Below are positions 9,134 through 18,308 of a stretch of DNA of 64,000 nt, piece after piece. Made by a program: the position numbers and the translations under genes. Numbering within the stretch: the first letter of the stretch is position 1; every line of letters begins with the position of its first letter. Source of the DNA: Aquicoccus porphyridii (GTDB lineage Bacteria; Pseudomonadota; Alphaproteobacteria; Rhodobacterales; Rhodobacteraceae); NCBI RefSeq assembly GCF_008369105.1, contig NZ_VINQ01000011.1, forward strand, positions 111,345-175,344, given 5' to 3'. The notes under the pieces are model-generated. The model did not search any database. It saw nothing but the letters and a program-made list of their open reading frames with translations, and was not told where the DNA came from.

Positions 9134-9164
9134 CCTTGGGGGTTTCACCCCCAAACCCCCAAGG
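9134..9164 (+). promoter_or_regulatory. Perfect 12-bp hairpin just upstream of the waaA start
   Basis: Arms at 9134-9145 and 9153-9164 are exact reverse complements with a 7-base loop. The 3' arm ends in AAGG, the only ribosome-binding-like sequence before the ATG at 9178, so the stem could hide it. Similar G-rich hairpins followed by a GTATTT box are, to my knowledge, common between genes in Rhodobacteraceae. Confidence 0.6.
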
Positions 9165-9177
9165 TATTTTCAGTCAG

Positions 9178-10449
9178 ATGAAGACGGGTAAGACCGCACC
9201 CCCCGGGATCGCCCTGCGCGGCTGGCTGGCGCTGACATGGGGGTTGCGGCCGGTTTTGCCCCTGTTGCTGAAACGACGGCTCAGGCGCGGCAAGGAAGAC
9301 AAGGCGCGCTGGCGCGAGAAGCTGGGCCATGCCTCGGCCCCACGCCCCGAGGGGCGGCTCGTCTGGCTGCATGCGGTGGGGCTGGGCGAGGTGCTGGCCC
9401 TGCGCGGGCTCATCGCCCGAATGGCCCATTCAGAGCCAGATCTGAGCTTTCTCGTCACGTCGAACACGCTTGGCTCCGCCCGGGCGCTCGCACGCAACAT
9501 GCCGCCACGCACCCTGCATCAATTCGCCCCGCTCGATGCGGCCGGCCCGGCCCGGCGATTCCTCGATCACTGGCGGCCGGACCTGTCGATCTGGGCCGAA
9601 CAGGAGCTTTGGCCAGGGCTGGTGTTTCGCGCCGACCGGGCGGGCATCCCGCTCGCGCTGATCAATGCGCGGATGAACGATGCGGCACTGGCCCGGCGGC
9701 GACGGGCGCGGGCGATCTATCGCGATATCCTGCCACGTTTCGCGCTGATCTCGGCACAGGAGAAGCGCACGGCATCCAACCTCACCGCGCTGGGCGCACG
9801 GCGCGTGCGTTGCGATGGTTCGCTCAAATCCATCGCGCCGCCGCTGGCCGATGATCCGGCGCAAAAGGCCGTGTTAGAGACTGATATCGGGGATCGCCCC
9901 CTCTGGCTCGCCGCCTCGACCCACGCGCCCGACGAGACGCTGGCGTTGGCCGCGCATGGGCAGATCCTGACACGCGCACCGGAAACGCTTTTGATCCTCG
10001 CACCGCGCCTGCCTGATCGGGGCGACGCGATAGCGACAGAGATCCGCGCGCGGGGCTTGCGGCTGGCCCGGCGCAGCGCGGCGGACAGCATCACACCCAA
10101 GACACAGGTCTACCTCGCCGATACGCTGGGCGAGATGGGGCTCTTCTATCGGCTGGCCCCGGTCGCTTTCATCGGCGGTAGCATGAATGAGACGCAAGGG
10201 CACAACCCGTGGGAAGCCGCCGCATTGGGCACGGCCATCCTGCACGGGCCAAACCTTGCCAACTTCGCCGCCGATTACGCCGCGCTGCATGACGCACAGG
10301 CCGCGCGCATGGTCGACACAGCCGATGCGCTGGCCAAGGCCGTGACCGACCCCGACAACGCCGCCATGGCCGAACGCGCCGAGGCCCTGGTCGCCGCCAA
10401 TATGGACCGGCTCGACGCTTTATGCCAAAAGCTACTCGATCTCGTCTGA
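9178..10449 (+). CDS. waaA: 3-deoxy-D-manno-octulosonic acid (Kdo) transferase
   Basis: A 423-residue protein matching canonical WaaA/KdtA, which moves Kdo from CMP-Kdo to lipid A at the inner membrane. It has a short hydrophobic N-terminal segment (about residues 13-28), then WREKLG, WLHAVGLGE with the catalytic-region glutamate, EQELWPGL, NARMND, AASTHAPDE, LADTLGEMGL, and FIGGSMNETQGHNPWEAAALG near the C-terminus. The ATG at 9178 (MKTGKTAPPG) sits 13 bp after a strong hairpin. A second family member follows 13 bp downstream; this first copy is the one closer to the canonical enzyme. Confidence 0.87.
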   Translation: MKTGKTAPPGIALRGWLALTWGLRPVLPLLLKRRLRRGKEDKARWREKLGHASAPRPEGRLVWLHAVGLGEVLALRGLIARMAHSEPDLSFLVTSNTLGSARALARNMPPRTLHQFAPLDAAGPARRFLDHWRPDLSIWAEQELWPGLVFRADRAGIPLALINARMNDAALARRRRARAIYRDILPRFALISAQEKRTASNLTALGARRVRCDGSLKSIAPPLADDPAQKAVLETDIGDRPLWLAASTHAPDETLALAAHGQILTRAPETLLILAPRLPDRGDAIATEIRARGLRLARRSAADSITPKTQVYLADTLGEMGLFYRLAPVAFIGGSMNETQGHNPWEAAALGTAILHGPNLANFAADYAALHDAQAARMVDTADALAKAVTDPDNAAMAERAEALVAANMDRLDALCQKLLDLV

Positions 10450-10462
10450 ACAGGCTCTGCCC

Positions 10463-11761
10463 TTGCCCCTTCCACCCTGGACCAAACCGCTCAGGCTTCG
10501 CGCCTTCCTCGTGCTCTGGCGCGTGGCATGGTTCGTGCTTATGCCCGCGATGCTGGTCTATCTGTGGCGACGGGCGCGGCGCGACCCGCTCTATTTTCAA
10601 AGGCTCGGACAGCGATTCGGACGTCATGCCCCCCGCGACACCGCGCATGTCTGGGTCCATGCCGTCTCGCTGGGTGAACTGCGCTCGGCGGTGCCGCTTA
10701 TCCGTGCCTTTCTCGACCGGGGCGAGCATGTCGTGACCACGCATTTCACCCCCGCGGGCCTGCGCGAGGCGGAAAAGACCTTCGCCCCCGAGATCGCGGC
10801 GGGGCGGCTCTCGGCAGTTTACGTGCCGTTCGATTATGGCCTCGCCTTCCGACGCTTCTTTCGCGCCTTCCGGCCGAAGTTCGGGCTGGTGATGGAGGTC
10901 GAATTCTGGCCCAGCATGATCACCGCAAGCCGCCGCGCGGAATTACCGCTTTACCTTTGCAACGGGCAATACCCGGTCAAGAGCTTCACCCGCGATCGCG
11001 AAAAATTCCTTTCACCCGCGCTGCTCGTCCCGGGTTTTGCCGGTGTGATGGTGAAATCCGATCTTCAGGCCGAACGCTTCCGCAGCCTTGGGCAGAAAAA
11101 CGTCTCGGTGACAGGCGAAATGCGCTTTGAACAGCCAATCCCCGGGGCACATCTCAGCGCCGCCCATGCGGCCCGCGCCACACTCGCAGGCGACCGGCGG
11201 GTGATCACCCTGGCCTCGGTGATCGAAGGCGAGGAGGAGCTTTTCGTCGAGACCGTGAAATCAGTCTCTAAAAGGGCGTTTATCGTGTTTGTCCCGCGCG
11301 CCCCTGAACGGTTCGACGCCGTGGCCGAACGACTCGCGCAGGCGGGTCTGCGCTTTGCCCGACGCTCTGCGATCCTCGATGATACGCTGGCCCTCACCGA
11401 AACCCCGCAGATCGACGTGCTTCTGGGCGATTCACTGGGCGAGATGTATTTCTACCTCGCCATGGGCGATCTTTCCGTGACTGGCGGCGGCTTTCATCCG
11501 CGCGGTTCGCACAACATCATCGAACCACTGGCGCTGGGCAAACCGGTGATCGTGGGGCCCGAAACCTGGACCATCGAATATCCCGCGACCGAGGCCATCG
11601 CGGCGGGTGTCGCGCGCCAGGTGAACGCAGACGACCTTGCGAACGCACTCTTATCCAACGACCAGCCCTCCAAAGAGCAGATCGACGCCTTCCTTGCCGA
11701 TCACGCGGGCGCGGTCGAAAAAACCCTCAGGACGCTGGCGGGATGGGGGGTATCGGGTTGA
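10463..11761 (+). CDS. Divergent Kdo-transferase paralogue (KdtA family glycosyltransferase)
   Basis: A 432-residue second member of the KdtA family with an N-terminal membrane anchor (about residues 14-36). It keeps VWVHAVSLGELRS, MEVEFWPSM, ASVIEGEEE, LLGDSLGEMYFYL and the C-terminal GGGFHPRGSHNIIEPLALGKPV block, but differs at many places conserved in the canonical copy. The start is a TTG at 10463; no closer ATG keeps the anchor. It may add a second Kdo, or use another CMP-activated acid sugar such as the nonulosonic acid made by the neighbours. That last idea is inference. Its 3' end overlaps neuA on the other strand by 35 bp. Confidence 0.8.
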   Translation: MPLPPWTKPLRLRAFLVLWRVAWFVLMPAMLVYLWRRARRDPLYFQRLGQRFGRHAPRDTAHVWVHAVSLGELRSAVPLIRAFLDRGEHVVTTHFTPAGLREAEKTFAPEIAAGRLSAVYVPFDYGLAFRRFFRAFRPKFGLVMEVEFWPSMITASRRAELPLYLCNGQYPVKSFTRDREKFLSPALLVPGFAGVMVKSDLQAERFRSLGQKNVSVTGEMRFEQPIPGAHLSAAHAARATLAGDRRVITLASVIEGEEELFVETVKSVSKRAFIVFVPRAPERFDAVAERLAQAGLRFARRSAILDDTLALTETPQIDVLLGDSLGEMYFYLAMGDLSVTGGGFHPRGSHNIIEPLALGKPVIVGPETWTIEYPATEAIAAGVARQVNADDLANALLSNDQPSKEQIDAFLADHAGAVEKTLRTLAGWGVSG

Positions 11762-12467
11762 TCCCGTCGCCCAAAGCCAGCCGCTCGCGCATCAACAACT
11801 CGACCAGCCGGAAATCGAACGGGTTGTCGATATCGACCGAGCGTTCGGCCGGCACCACATAAGGGATCACCCGCCCTTCATAGATCGTCTCGGCCCGGCG
11901 CAGATAGGCCGGATCAAGAACGTAAACAATGCCCACATGCTCATAGACCGTGGGCGCCGCCTGCCGCGCCCAGACCCCGCCGGGCAGTGGCTTGGACACA
12001 TGCAGCGCGCCGCTTTCATCGGGTTCCACGAGGTTGAAATAGGGGTTCTTGCGCGCCTCGCAAACCGACATCACCATGTCCGGCCGCTCAGCCTCGAAAA
12101 GGTCGAGCGCCCCGTCGATATCCGCGGGCAGGCGGAGGGGCAGCGTCGCGTCGAGATCGACAAATGCCGTCACCTCGCGCCCCAGCGCCGCCTCCGCCGC
12201 CTCAAGCGCATGTTGCCAGACCTCCCATTTCGGCGCCGCATCGGTGGCCAATTCATCCGGGCGCAACCCGATATCGAGCGTGCCCATGCCCAGCGCATGA
12301 TCGTGGATCACCGGATCGTCGGTCGACACCACCACCGCCCCCACCCGGGGGTTGGCCAAAAGCGGCTCAAGCGACCAGTCAATCAGGGGTTTGCCGCACA
12401 GCGGTTTGAAATTCTTGCCCGGCACCCCCTTGGAGCCCTTGCGCACCCCGATATGACCCAGAATCAT
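11727..12467 (-). CDS. neuA: Acylneuraminate cytidylyltransferase (CMP-nonulosonate synthetase)
   Basis: A 246-residue nucleotidyltransferase that activates nonulosonic acids with CTP. It starts with MILGHIGVRKGSKGVPGKNF, containing the family's nucleotide-binding loop (RKGSKGVPGKN), followed by GKPLIDWSLE, VVVSTDDP, DLDATLPLR (metal-binding aspartates) and a C-terminal VDIDNPFDF segment typical of CMP-NeuNAc and CMP-Kdo synthetases. It completes the neuB/neuC pathway although it is on the opposite strand, with its 3' end running 35 bp into the preceding convergent gene. Confidence 0.9.
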   Translation of the reverse strand: MILGHIGVRKGSKGVPGKNFKPLCGKPLIDWSLEPLLANPRVGAVVVSTDDPVIHDHALGMGTLDIGLRPDELATDAAPKWEVWQHALEAAEAALGREVTAFVDLDATLPLRLPADIDGALDLFEAERPDMVMSVCEARKNPYFNLVEPDESGALHVSKPLPGGVWARQAAPTVYEHVGIVYVLDPAYLRRAETIYEGRVIPYVVPAERSVDIDNPFDFRLVELLMRERLALGDGINPIPPIPPAS

Positions 12468-12501
12468 GTCGCCTCTCTCCTATCGAACCACGGCTCGCCA
12501 C

Positions 12502-13089
12502 TTACCCGCCTGGCGCGGTTTCCACCATGAACGGATCACCTGCGCGCGTCGTGGCCCAAGCGACTAGCTCGGGCGCAATTTCGTGCCAACCCTTTGCCAT
12601 CCCCCGACGCTGGGCAATATCCAGCGCACAGGCAAGCACAAGCGCGCAATAGTCCCACCGTCCTTCATCCCGCCAGCGCGGCGCCAGCCAGCGCAGCACC
12701 CGGACCGCGCGATGTTCTTCATAGCGCATCACCGGATCCGAGCGTTCGCCATCCGGTCGTGCCTTCTCACGCAGCCAGACGGCAACACCATCCAGAAACC
12801 CGCTGACAACATGGCGCAGAAATCGTGTCGCGTCATCCTCCTGTGGGAACCACCGCGCCCGATTCTCCAGCAGATCGAAATGAGCACAAATGTCGCGTGT
12901 ATCTGCGAGCACCACGCTCCCATCTTCCAGAACGGGCACCCGCGCCAGCGGGGTAACCTCGAACAGCGCGGTGGCGGGATCGCGCGTCGCCACCCCAATT
13001 TCCTCGACCCGTGTGCGCAGCCCGCTTTCGCGCAATGCGACCCTCGTGATCCGGGCATATGGGGAATTCGGAGTGAAATAGAGCCTCAT
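12502..13089 (-). CDS. Glutathione S-transferase family protein
   Basis: A 195-residue protein with a thioredoxin-like N-terminal domain (MRLYFTPNSPYARITRVAL, then the cis-proline region LARVPVLEDGSVVLADTRDI) and a helical C-terminal domain. The start ATG overlaps the stop of the preceding glutathione transferase (ATGA), suggesting translational coupling of the two. SPYA at the N-terminus lies where a catalytic serine or cysteine would be. The substrate is unknown. Confidence 0.85.
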   Translation of the reverse strand: MRLYFTPNSPYARITRVALRESGLRTRVEEIGVATRDPATALFEVTPLARVPVLEDGSVVLADTRDICAHFDLLENRARWFPQEDDATRFLRHVVSGFLDGVAVWLREKARPDGERSDPVMRYEEHRAVRVLRWLAPRWRDEGRWDYCALVLACALDIAQRRGMAKGWHEIAPELVAWATTRAGDPFMVETAPGG

Positions 13090-13670
13090 TTTCCGACCGC
13101 CGCCTTGAACGCATCGCGCCCGCGCATTGCCTTGGCATAGGCCAGAAGGTTCTCGTGATCATAGGGGAATTTCGCGCCGAAGGCCCAGTTGAGGCAATGG
13201 GTCAGGATGATATCCGGCACGGTCATCGTCTCACCCATCAGGAACGGCCCTTCAAACCGCTCGGCGATCCGCGCCGCGTTGCGACCGAATTCCCACTTGA
13301 GCGAGTCGATCACATCCGGCACCCGCTTGTCCTCGGGCAGCATGAACTTGTGCCGCGTCGCCACCCAGAGCACCGAATCCATCTCGTCGAGGATCTGGTG
13401 AGTCAGCGCATCCTGCTTCGCCCGCTCGACCGTGCCGCAGGGATGCGTGAGCGCGCCGTGCTTGTCGGCGAGATAGGTCATGATCGCCGTCGAATCGGTC
13501 AAAACCGCATCGCCATCGCAAAACACCGGGATCTTGCCCGACGGGTTCAACTCCGCCGCCCGCCCGGTGCTCGGCTTGTCCGGCGTGTGGGTGTAATCCT
13601 GCCCCAACTCCTCCAGAAGCCACATCACCCGGAAGGCCCGGCTCTGCGTGTTCCCGATCACTTCATACAT
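13086..13670 (-). CDS. Glutathione S-transferase family protein
   Basis: A 194-residue transferase with a thioredoxin fold first (MYEVIGNTQSRAFRVMWLL, then NPSGKIPVFCDGDAVLTDSTAI) and an alpha-helical domain ending around GRDAFKAAVGK. The start at 13670 has a GGGAGG ribosome-binding site; the frame is open further upstream but without family similarity. It is cotranscribed with a second, different GST through an ATGA overlap. Glutathione conjugation or reductive detoxification is expected; no specific substrate can be named. Confidence 0.87.
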   Translation of the reverse strand: MYEVIGNTQSRAFRVMWLLEELGQDYTHTPDKPSTGRAAELNPSGKIPVFCDGDAVLTDSTAIMTYLADKHGALTHPCGTVERAKQDALTHQILDEMDSVLWVATRHKFMLPEDKRVPDVIDSLKWEFGRNAARIAERFEGPFLMGETMTVPDIILTHCLNWAFGAKFPYDHENLLAYAKAMRGRDAFKAAVGK

Positions 13671-13796
13671 GTCTCTCCCTCCCCTGATTCCCGCGCGAGA
13701 GTGCCCCGCCTGCACGCCCTGCACCAGCGCGACGGCGCGTCATGCGGGGAAAGAGCCCAACGAGAGGGCAGCGCCCGGCCCGGGGCGGGCCTCACC

Positions 13797-14828
13797 TCAC
13801 CGCCGCGCCTTGGCCAACCCCGCGAGCCGCAGGAAACACCGCTCGACCAGCGCCATGGCGGGCGCGCGCTGTCCGGCGCTGCGCAATGTGAGGTCAGTAT
13901 CGGTGATCAGCCCCAGCGCGGTTTCGAGCTTACCGGCCCCCCAACCCTGCGCCTGCCGCAGCATCCGGTCGCGGCGCAGGCCAAAGATCGGCGGGCGCAT
14001 CCGCGCGATGCCCTGTGCCGCGCCGCCCGGGTCGCTCGCCGCCGTGTAAAGCGCCTTGAAATGCCGCATCGCCCCGATGCTGAGCGCCACCGGCGTCACC
14101 CCCTGCGCCGTCAGCCGCTGCATCACCGGGCCGATCTCGCCCATCTGCCCCTCGGCCACGAGGTTGAGCACATCGTCCACCCCCGCCTCGACCGACAGGG
14201 GCGCACAGGCGGCCACGTCCTCGCCGCCCACCGCCCCAGACTCGCCCAGACGATAAAGCGCCAGCTTCTCGATGGTCTGGCGAAAATCCCCCGGCCGCAG
14301 ATCGCGCGCCAGCGCGGTCAGCGCGCCCATGGCATCGGGCGACACGTTGCGCAGCCCGGCACGGGCCAGCTCCGCCTCGATCTCCTCGCGCCCCGGCGGA
14401 TCATCATAAAGCCCCACCGCATAGGCATTCTTGTGCCCCTCGAAAATCTTGCGCAGCTTCGAGCGGGCATTGAGCGCGCCCGCCGTCACGATCACCTGCG
14501 CGTCGCCCTCGCCCCATTCGCTCAGGCCCGCGCCGATCACATCGGCCAGCCCGTCGGTCGCATCCTCGACAAAGGCCACGCGCGGCCCCGGAAAGAACCC
14601 CTGCGCCTTGATCGCATCCAGAAGCATCGCCGGGTCCTTGCGCAGCTCGGCCGCCTGGATACGCGAAAGCCGCATTTCCTCGTCGCCGGTCGGGCCGATG
14701 AGCGCGGCAATCACCTCCCGCCGCCTGAGCGCCACACGCATCGCATCCGCGCCATAGATCAACAATCCCGTGCGCCCCGGCTCGGGTCGCGCGAAATAGC
14801 CCGCCGCCTGCCGCCCCGACAGTTTCAT
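13797..14828 (-). CDS. holA: DNA polymerase III subunit delta
   Basis: A 343-residue clamp-loader subunit that opens the sliding clamp. The sequence has the HolA layout: an N-terminal Rossmann-like domain (LLIYGADAMRVALRRREVI, VAFVEDATDGL), a middle helical domain (ALARDLRPGDFRQTIEKLALY) and a C-terminal helical collar (LSIGAMRHFKALY). It overlaps lptE by four bases (ATGA), the gene order leuS-lptE-holA being a conserved arrangement in alphaproteobacteria. Confidence 0.9.
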   Translation of the reverse strand: MKLSGRQAAGYFARPEPGRTGLLIYGADAMRVALRRREVIAALIGPTGDEEMRLSRIQAAELRKDPAMLLDAIKAQGFFPGPRVAFVEDATDGLADVIGAGLSEWGEGDAQVIVTAGALNARSKLRKIFEGHKNAYAVGLYDDPPGREEIEAELARAGLRNVSPDAMGALTALARDLRPGDFRQTIEKLALYRLGESGAVGGEDVAACAPLSVEAGVDDVLNLVAEGQMGEIGPVMQRLTAQGVTPVALSIGAMRHFKALYTAASDPGGAAQGIARMRPPIFGLRRDRMLRQAQGWGAGKLETALGLITDTDLTLRSAGQRAPAMALVERCFLRLAGLAKARR

Positions 14829-15310
14829 GCCGGCAATTCCCCCGAGGCCGCAACAAGGCGCATGACGATCTGGTCGCCCAGGATGGTCATCAGCCGCTCA
14901 TGCGCGTTGGCCTCGGCGGTCTGGGTGGCGGCGGTCGACCCGGTGGCGGAATAGCCGGTAAAGCTGTCCACGTTGCCCGAGGTCAGCACCCGCCCATCGC
15001 CCAAATCGCGCAGCGCATAGCTCACCCGCCCGATCAGGTTGAACCGCGTGGTGATGTTGTCGGCGGCAATCGCCATCCGCTCGCGCTTGATATCGAGCGC
15101 CAGCGACAGGCCATAACGCGCCGCCGCCGCCCGGCCCAGCCGATCTTCGAGGTGCCGCACCAGAAGATAACCGTTCCGGTCCTGCGGCGCGTCGATCAGG
15201 ATCGTGCCCTGCAACCGCCCCGCCGTGCCGCCCGGCCCATAGGCCGGCGTGAACCCGCAGCCCGACAGCGCCAGCGCGCCCAAAAGGAAGGTTCTTCTAG
15301 ACCACCACAT
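14825..15310 (-). CDS. lptE: LPS-assembly lipoprotein LptE
   Basis: A 161-residue outer-membrane lipoprotein that plugs the LptD barrel. It has a signal peptide with an RR pair ([18 protein letters not shown]) ending in the lipobox LSGC, with the acylated cysteine at residue 18. Mature sequence [10 protein letters not shown] is typical of alphaproteobacterial LptE. The start lies inside the 3' end of leuS (14-bp overlap) and the stop overlaps the holA start. Confidence 0.88.
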   Translation of the reverse strand: MWWSRRTFLLGALALSGCGFTPAYGPGGTAGRLQGTILIDAPQDRNGYLLVRHLEDRLGRAAAARYGLSLALDIKRERMAIAADNITTRFNLIGRVSYALRDLGDGRVLTSGNVDSFTGYSATGSTAATQTAEANAHERLMTILGDQIVMRLVAASGELPA

Positions 15311-17840
15311 TCACGATCCGCCCCGGCACGACGATCACCTTTTTCGGGTTGCCCCCGTCGAGCGCCCTTTGCACAGCATCCGTCGCCAGCGCCAGCTTTT
15401 CAACCTGCGTCTTGTCCATGTCGCGCGGCACGTTGATTTCCGCCCGGCGCTTGCCGTTGATCTGGATCGGCATTGTCACGCTGTCCTCGACCAGCATCGC
15501 CTCGTTCGCCTTTGGCCATGGCGCGTTGATCACCAGCCCCTCACCGCCCAGCATCTCCCAGATGCCTTCCGACAGGTGCGGCGTCATCGGGCTCATCAAC
15601 TGCGCCAGCACCCTGAGCGCCGCGCGTTTGGCCTCTGCTCCCGCCCGCGATTTCTGGATCGCGTTGGTAAAGGCGTAAAGCCGCGCAATCGCCGCGTTGA
15701 AGCCAAAGCTTTCGATCCCCATGGTCACATCATGGATCGCCTTGTGCATCTCGCGGATCAGCGCGTCATCCTCGCCCGACGCGGGCGCGTCCGAACTGGC
15801 CGCCTCCGCCGCGATCCGCCAGACCCGGCTAAGATGCTTGTATGCCGCCTCGGCCCCCGACGCGGTCCATTCCACGTCACGTTCCGGCGGGCTGTCCGAC
15901 AGAACGAACCAGCGCGCGGTATCCGCCCCGAAATTCGAGATGATGTTGAGCGGGTCGACCACGTTCATCTTGGATTTCGACATCTTGGCCGACGGCACAA
16001 CCTCGGCCTCGCGTCCGTCCTTGAGGAACGCCTTGCCGTCGCGCAGTTCGACCTCTTCGGGATAATGATAGACCGGCCGCCCGTTGGCATCCCGCGTCTG
16101 GTAAATCGCATGCGTCACCATCCCTTGGGTGAAAAGCGCATCGAACGGCTCTTTCGCGCTTTCGGGCAGGTGGCCACAGATATGCATCGCCCGGGCAAAA
16201 AAGCGCGAATACAAGAGATGCAGGATCGCATGTTCGATCCCGCCGATATACTGGTCCACGTTCATCCAGTATTCGGTCTCTTCCATCACCGTGGGCGTCT
16301 CGGCGCGCGGCGCGGTGAAGCGCGCGAAATACCATGACGAATCAACGAACGTGTCCATCGTGTCCGTCTCGCGCCGTGCGGGCTTGCCGCAGGCGGGGCA
16401 GGCACAATCGCGCCATGTCGGGTGCCGGTCGAGCGGGTTGCCCGGCACGTCGAACGACACGTCATCGGGCAGGCGAATGGGCAGGTTTTCCTTCTTCTCG
16501 GGCACCACGCCGCAGGCATCGCAATGCACCACCGGGATCGGACAACCCCAGTAACGCTGCCGCGACAGCCCCCAGTCGCGTAGCCGATACTTGGTGACAC
16601 CCTTGCCCCAGCCGTGCGCCTCGGCGAAATCAATCGTCGCGTCGATCGCCTCCTGCCCCGTGGCCACGTCGATCCCGGTGAAATGATCGACCCATTTCAC
16701 CTTCTCGCTCTTGGGCGGCACGAAGGCGTCATTTTCCACCGGCTTCGGATCATCAAGCGCAAAGAACGTGTCGATCACCGGCAGGTCATACTTGCGACAG
16801 AAATCGAGATCGCGCTGGTCATGCGCGGGCACACCGAAGATCGCGCCGGTGCCGTAATCCATCAGGATGAAATTGGCGATCCAGACCGGCAATTCCCAAT
16901 CGGGGTTGAGCGGGTGGCGCACCTTCAACCCGGTGTCATGACCCAGCTTCTCGGCCTTCTCGATCGCCTCTTCCGTGGTGCCGCCCTTGCGCATCCCGGC
17001 CACCGCGCGGGCCACGCCCTCGTCCTTCGCCTCCAACTCCCGGGCCAGCGGGTGATCGGGTGAAATCCCGATGAAACTCGCCCCCATCAACGTGTCGGGC
17101 CGGGTCGTGTAAACCTCGATCTGCCCGCCATCCACGCGATCGAACGAAAACTGCAAGCCGCGCGATTTCCCGATCCAGTTCTCCTGCATCACCCGCACCT
17201 TGGCGGGCCAGTTCTCGAGCCCCTCCAGCGCATCGAGCAATTCGCCCGAGAAATCGCTGATCTTGAAGAACCATTGCGTCAACTCGCGCCGCTCGACATC
17301 CGCGCCCGAGCGCCAGCCCTTGCCGTCGATCACCTGTTCATTGGCCAGAACGGTCATGTCCACCGGGTCCCAGTTGACCACCGCCTCCTTGCGATACACC
17401 AACCCCTTGTCGAGGAAATCGAGGAACAACGCCTGCTGCTGACCGTAATATTCCGGATCGCAAGTCGCGAATTCCCGCCTCCAGTCGATGGAAAGGCCGA
17501 GCGGCTTCATCTGCTCGCGCATGTCCTTGATATTGCCATAGGTCCAGTCCTTGGGATGGCCGCCCGACGCCATCGCGGCGTTTTCCGCGGGCATCCCGAA
17601 GGCATCCCATCCCATCGGATGCAACACGTTGAACCCATTGGAGATCTTGTAGCGCGCGATCACGTCGCCCATGGCGTAATTGCGCACATGCCCCATGTGG
17701 ATGCGCCCCGACGGATAGGGAAACATCTCGAGCACGTAGTATTTCGGCTTGCTCTTGTCCCGGGCGGCACGGAATACCCCGGCCTTGTCCCAGGCGTCCT
17801 GCCATCTTGCTTCGATCTCGGCGGCGGAATAGCGCGTCAT
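15297..17840 (-). CDS. leuS: Leucyl-tRNA synthetase
   Basis: An 847-residue class I aminoacyl-tRNA synthetase. The HIGH motif appears as HMGH in [14 protein letters not shown], the KMSKS loop as KMSKSKMN, and a CACPACGKP zinc-binding-like insertion lies between. The editing domain (about residues 220-410) includes the [10 protein letters not shown] segment. The start ATG at 17840 opens [14 protein letters not shown]. It is the first gene of leuS-lptE-holA; its upstream flank is not a normal neighbour but the repeat and IS region. Confidence 0.97.
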   Translation of the reverse strand: MTRYSAAEIEARWQDAWDKAGVFRAARDKSKPKYYVLEMFPYPSGRIHMGHVRNYAMGDVIARYKISNGFNVLHPMGWDAFGMPAENAAMASGGHPKDWTYGNIKDMREQMKPLGLSIDWRREFATCDPEYYGQQQALFLDFLDKGLVYRKEAVVNWDPVDMTVLANEQVIDGKGWRSGADVERRELTQWFFKISDFSGELLDALEGLENWPAKVRVMQENWIGKSRGLQFSFDRVDGGQIEVYTTRPDTLMGASFIGISPDHPLARELEAKDEGVARAVAGMRKGGTTEEAIEKAEKLGHDTGLKVRHPLNPDWELPVWIANFILMDYGTGAIFGVPAHDQRDLDFCRKYDLPVIDTFFALDDPKPVENDAFVPPKSEKVKWVDHFTGIDVATGQEAIDATIDFAEAHGWGKGVTKYRLRDWGLSRQRYWGCPIPVVHCDACGVVPEKKENLPIRLPDDVSFDVPGNPLDRHPTWRDCACPACGKPARRETDTMDTFVDSSWYFARFTAPRAETPTVMEETEYWMNVDQYIGGIEHAILHLLYSRFFARAMHICGHLPESAKEPFDALFTQGMVTHAIYQTRDANGRPVYHYPEEVELRDGKAFLKDGREAEVVPSAKMSKSKMNVVDPLNIISNFGADTARWFVLSDSPPERDVEWTASGAEAAYKHLSRVWRIAAEAASSDAPASGEDDALIREMHKAIHDVTMGIESFGFNAAIARLYAFTNAIQKSRAGAEAKRAALRVLAQLMSPMTPHLSEGIWEMLGGEGLVINAPWPKANEAMLVEDSVTMPIQINGKRRAEINVPRDMDKTQVEKLALATDAVQRALDGGNPKKVIVVPGRIVNVVV

Positions 17841-18086
17841 CTTGTCGGGCCTTTTTCATATCGTCCTTGGCCTGGGTGATAGCGGTTTTCGCCCGCGAAT
17901 GGAAAGCCCATTCAACCCGGGTTGGCCTCTGTGTCATGCGCGAGAGGCCTGGACCGTGGCAAACCCGCACAACAAAGGGCAGCACAAGGCCACGGTCGGG
18001 TGCTCACAGCATCGCGCAGGGTGGTTTATCCCGCAACGTCATCCCCCGCCCAGACCAGCGCGCACCCCATCAAAAGCACCCGGCCG

Positions 18087-18212
18087 TCAGGGCGACCGGG
18101 CGCTGTCCGGGCGGCTGCGCCGCTGTTCCCGGCGAATCTCCTTTTCGAGTGACTGGTTGGCAGACATTGCCAAGTTGTTTGCGTCTTGTGATGGAGGTAC
18201 CTGTTGAGCCAT
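18087..18212 (-). CDS. Small 41-residue ORF starting inside the inverted repeat; function unknown
   Basis: An ATG at 18212 opens MAQQVPPSQDANNLAMSANQ and continues through a charged tail (SLEKEIRREQRRSRPDSARSP) to a TGA at 18087-18089. The first 15 residues are encoded by the repeat whose second copy precedes the Mur-ligase fusion gene, where the same frame is open but has ACG in place of ATG. It may be the truncated 5' end of a larger gene or a spurious frame. I do not recognise the sequence. Confidence 0.35.
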   Translation of the reverse strand: MAQQVPPSQDANNLAMSANQSLEKEIRREQRRSRPDSARSP

Positions 18213-18257
18213 GAAAATACCATCATCAATGCCGCGCCTGAAGAGGTTTCATTTTCC
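18167..18257. repeat. 91-bp inverted repeat, left copy
   Basis: The reverse complement of this segment matches 19265-19355 at 83 of 91 positions, without gaps. All eight differences are transitions, and in each the left copy (read on its reverse strand) has the A or T. The two copies flank the IS5-family element in opposite orientation, 50-60 bp outside its ends. Confidence 0.9.
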
Positions 18258-18308
18258 GGGGCTTTGTTAATGGCATGGATGCCCCCCTTATACTTTCGAC
18301 CTTTGCGC

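Noticed and set aside
13155..14954. 599-codon rightward open frame
   Set aside because: It lies opposite holA and the GST gene, shows Arg/His/Pro-rich composition typical of antisense reading in high-G+C DNA, and has no recognisable domain.
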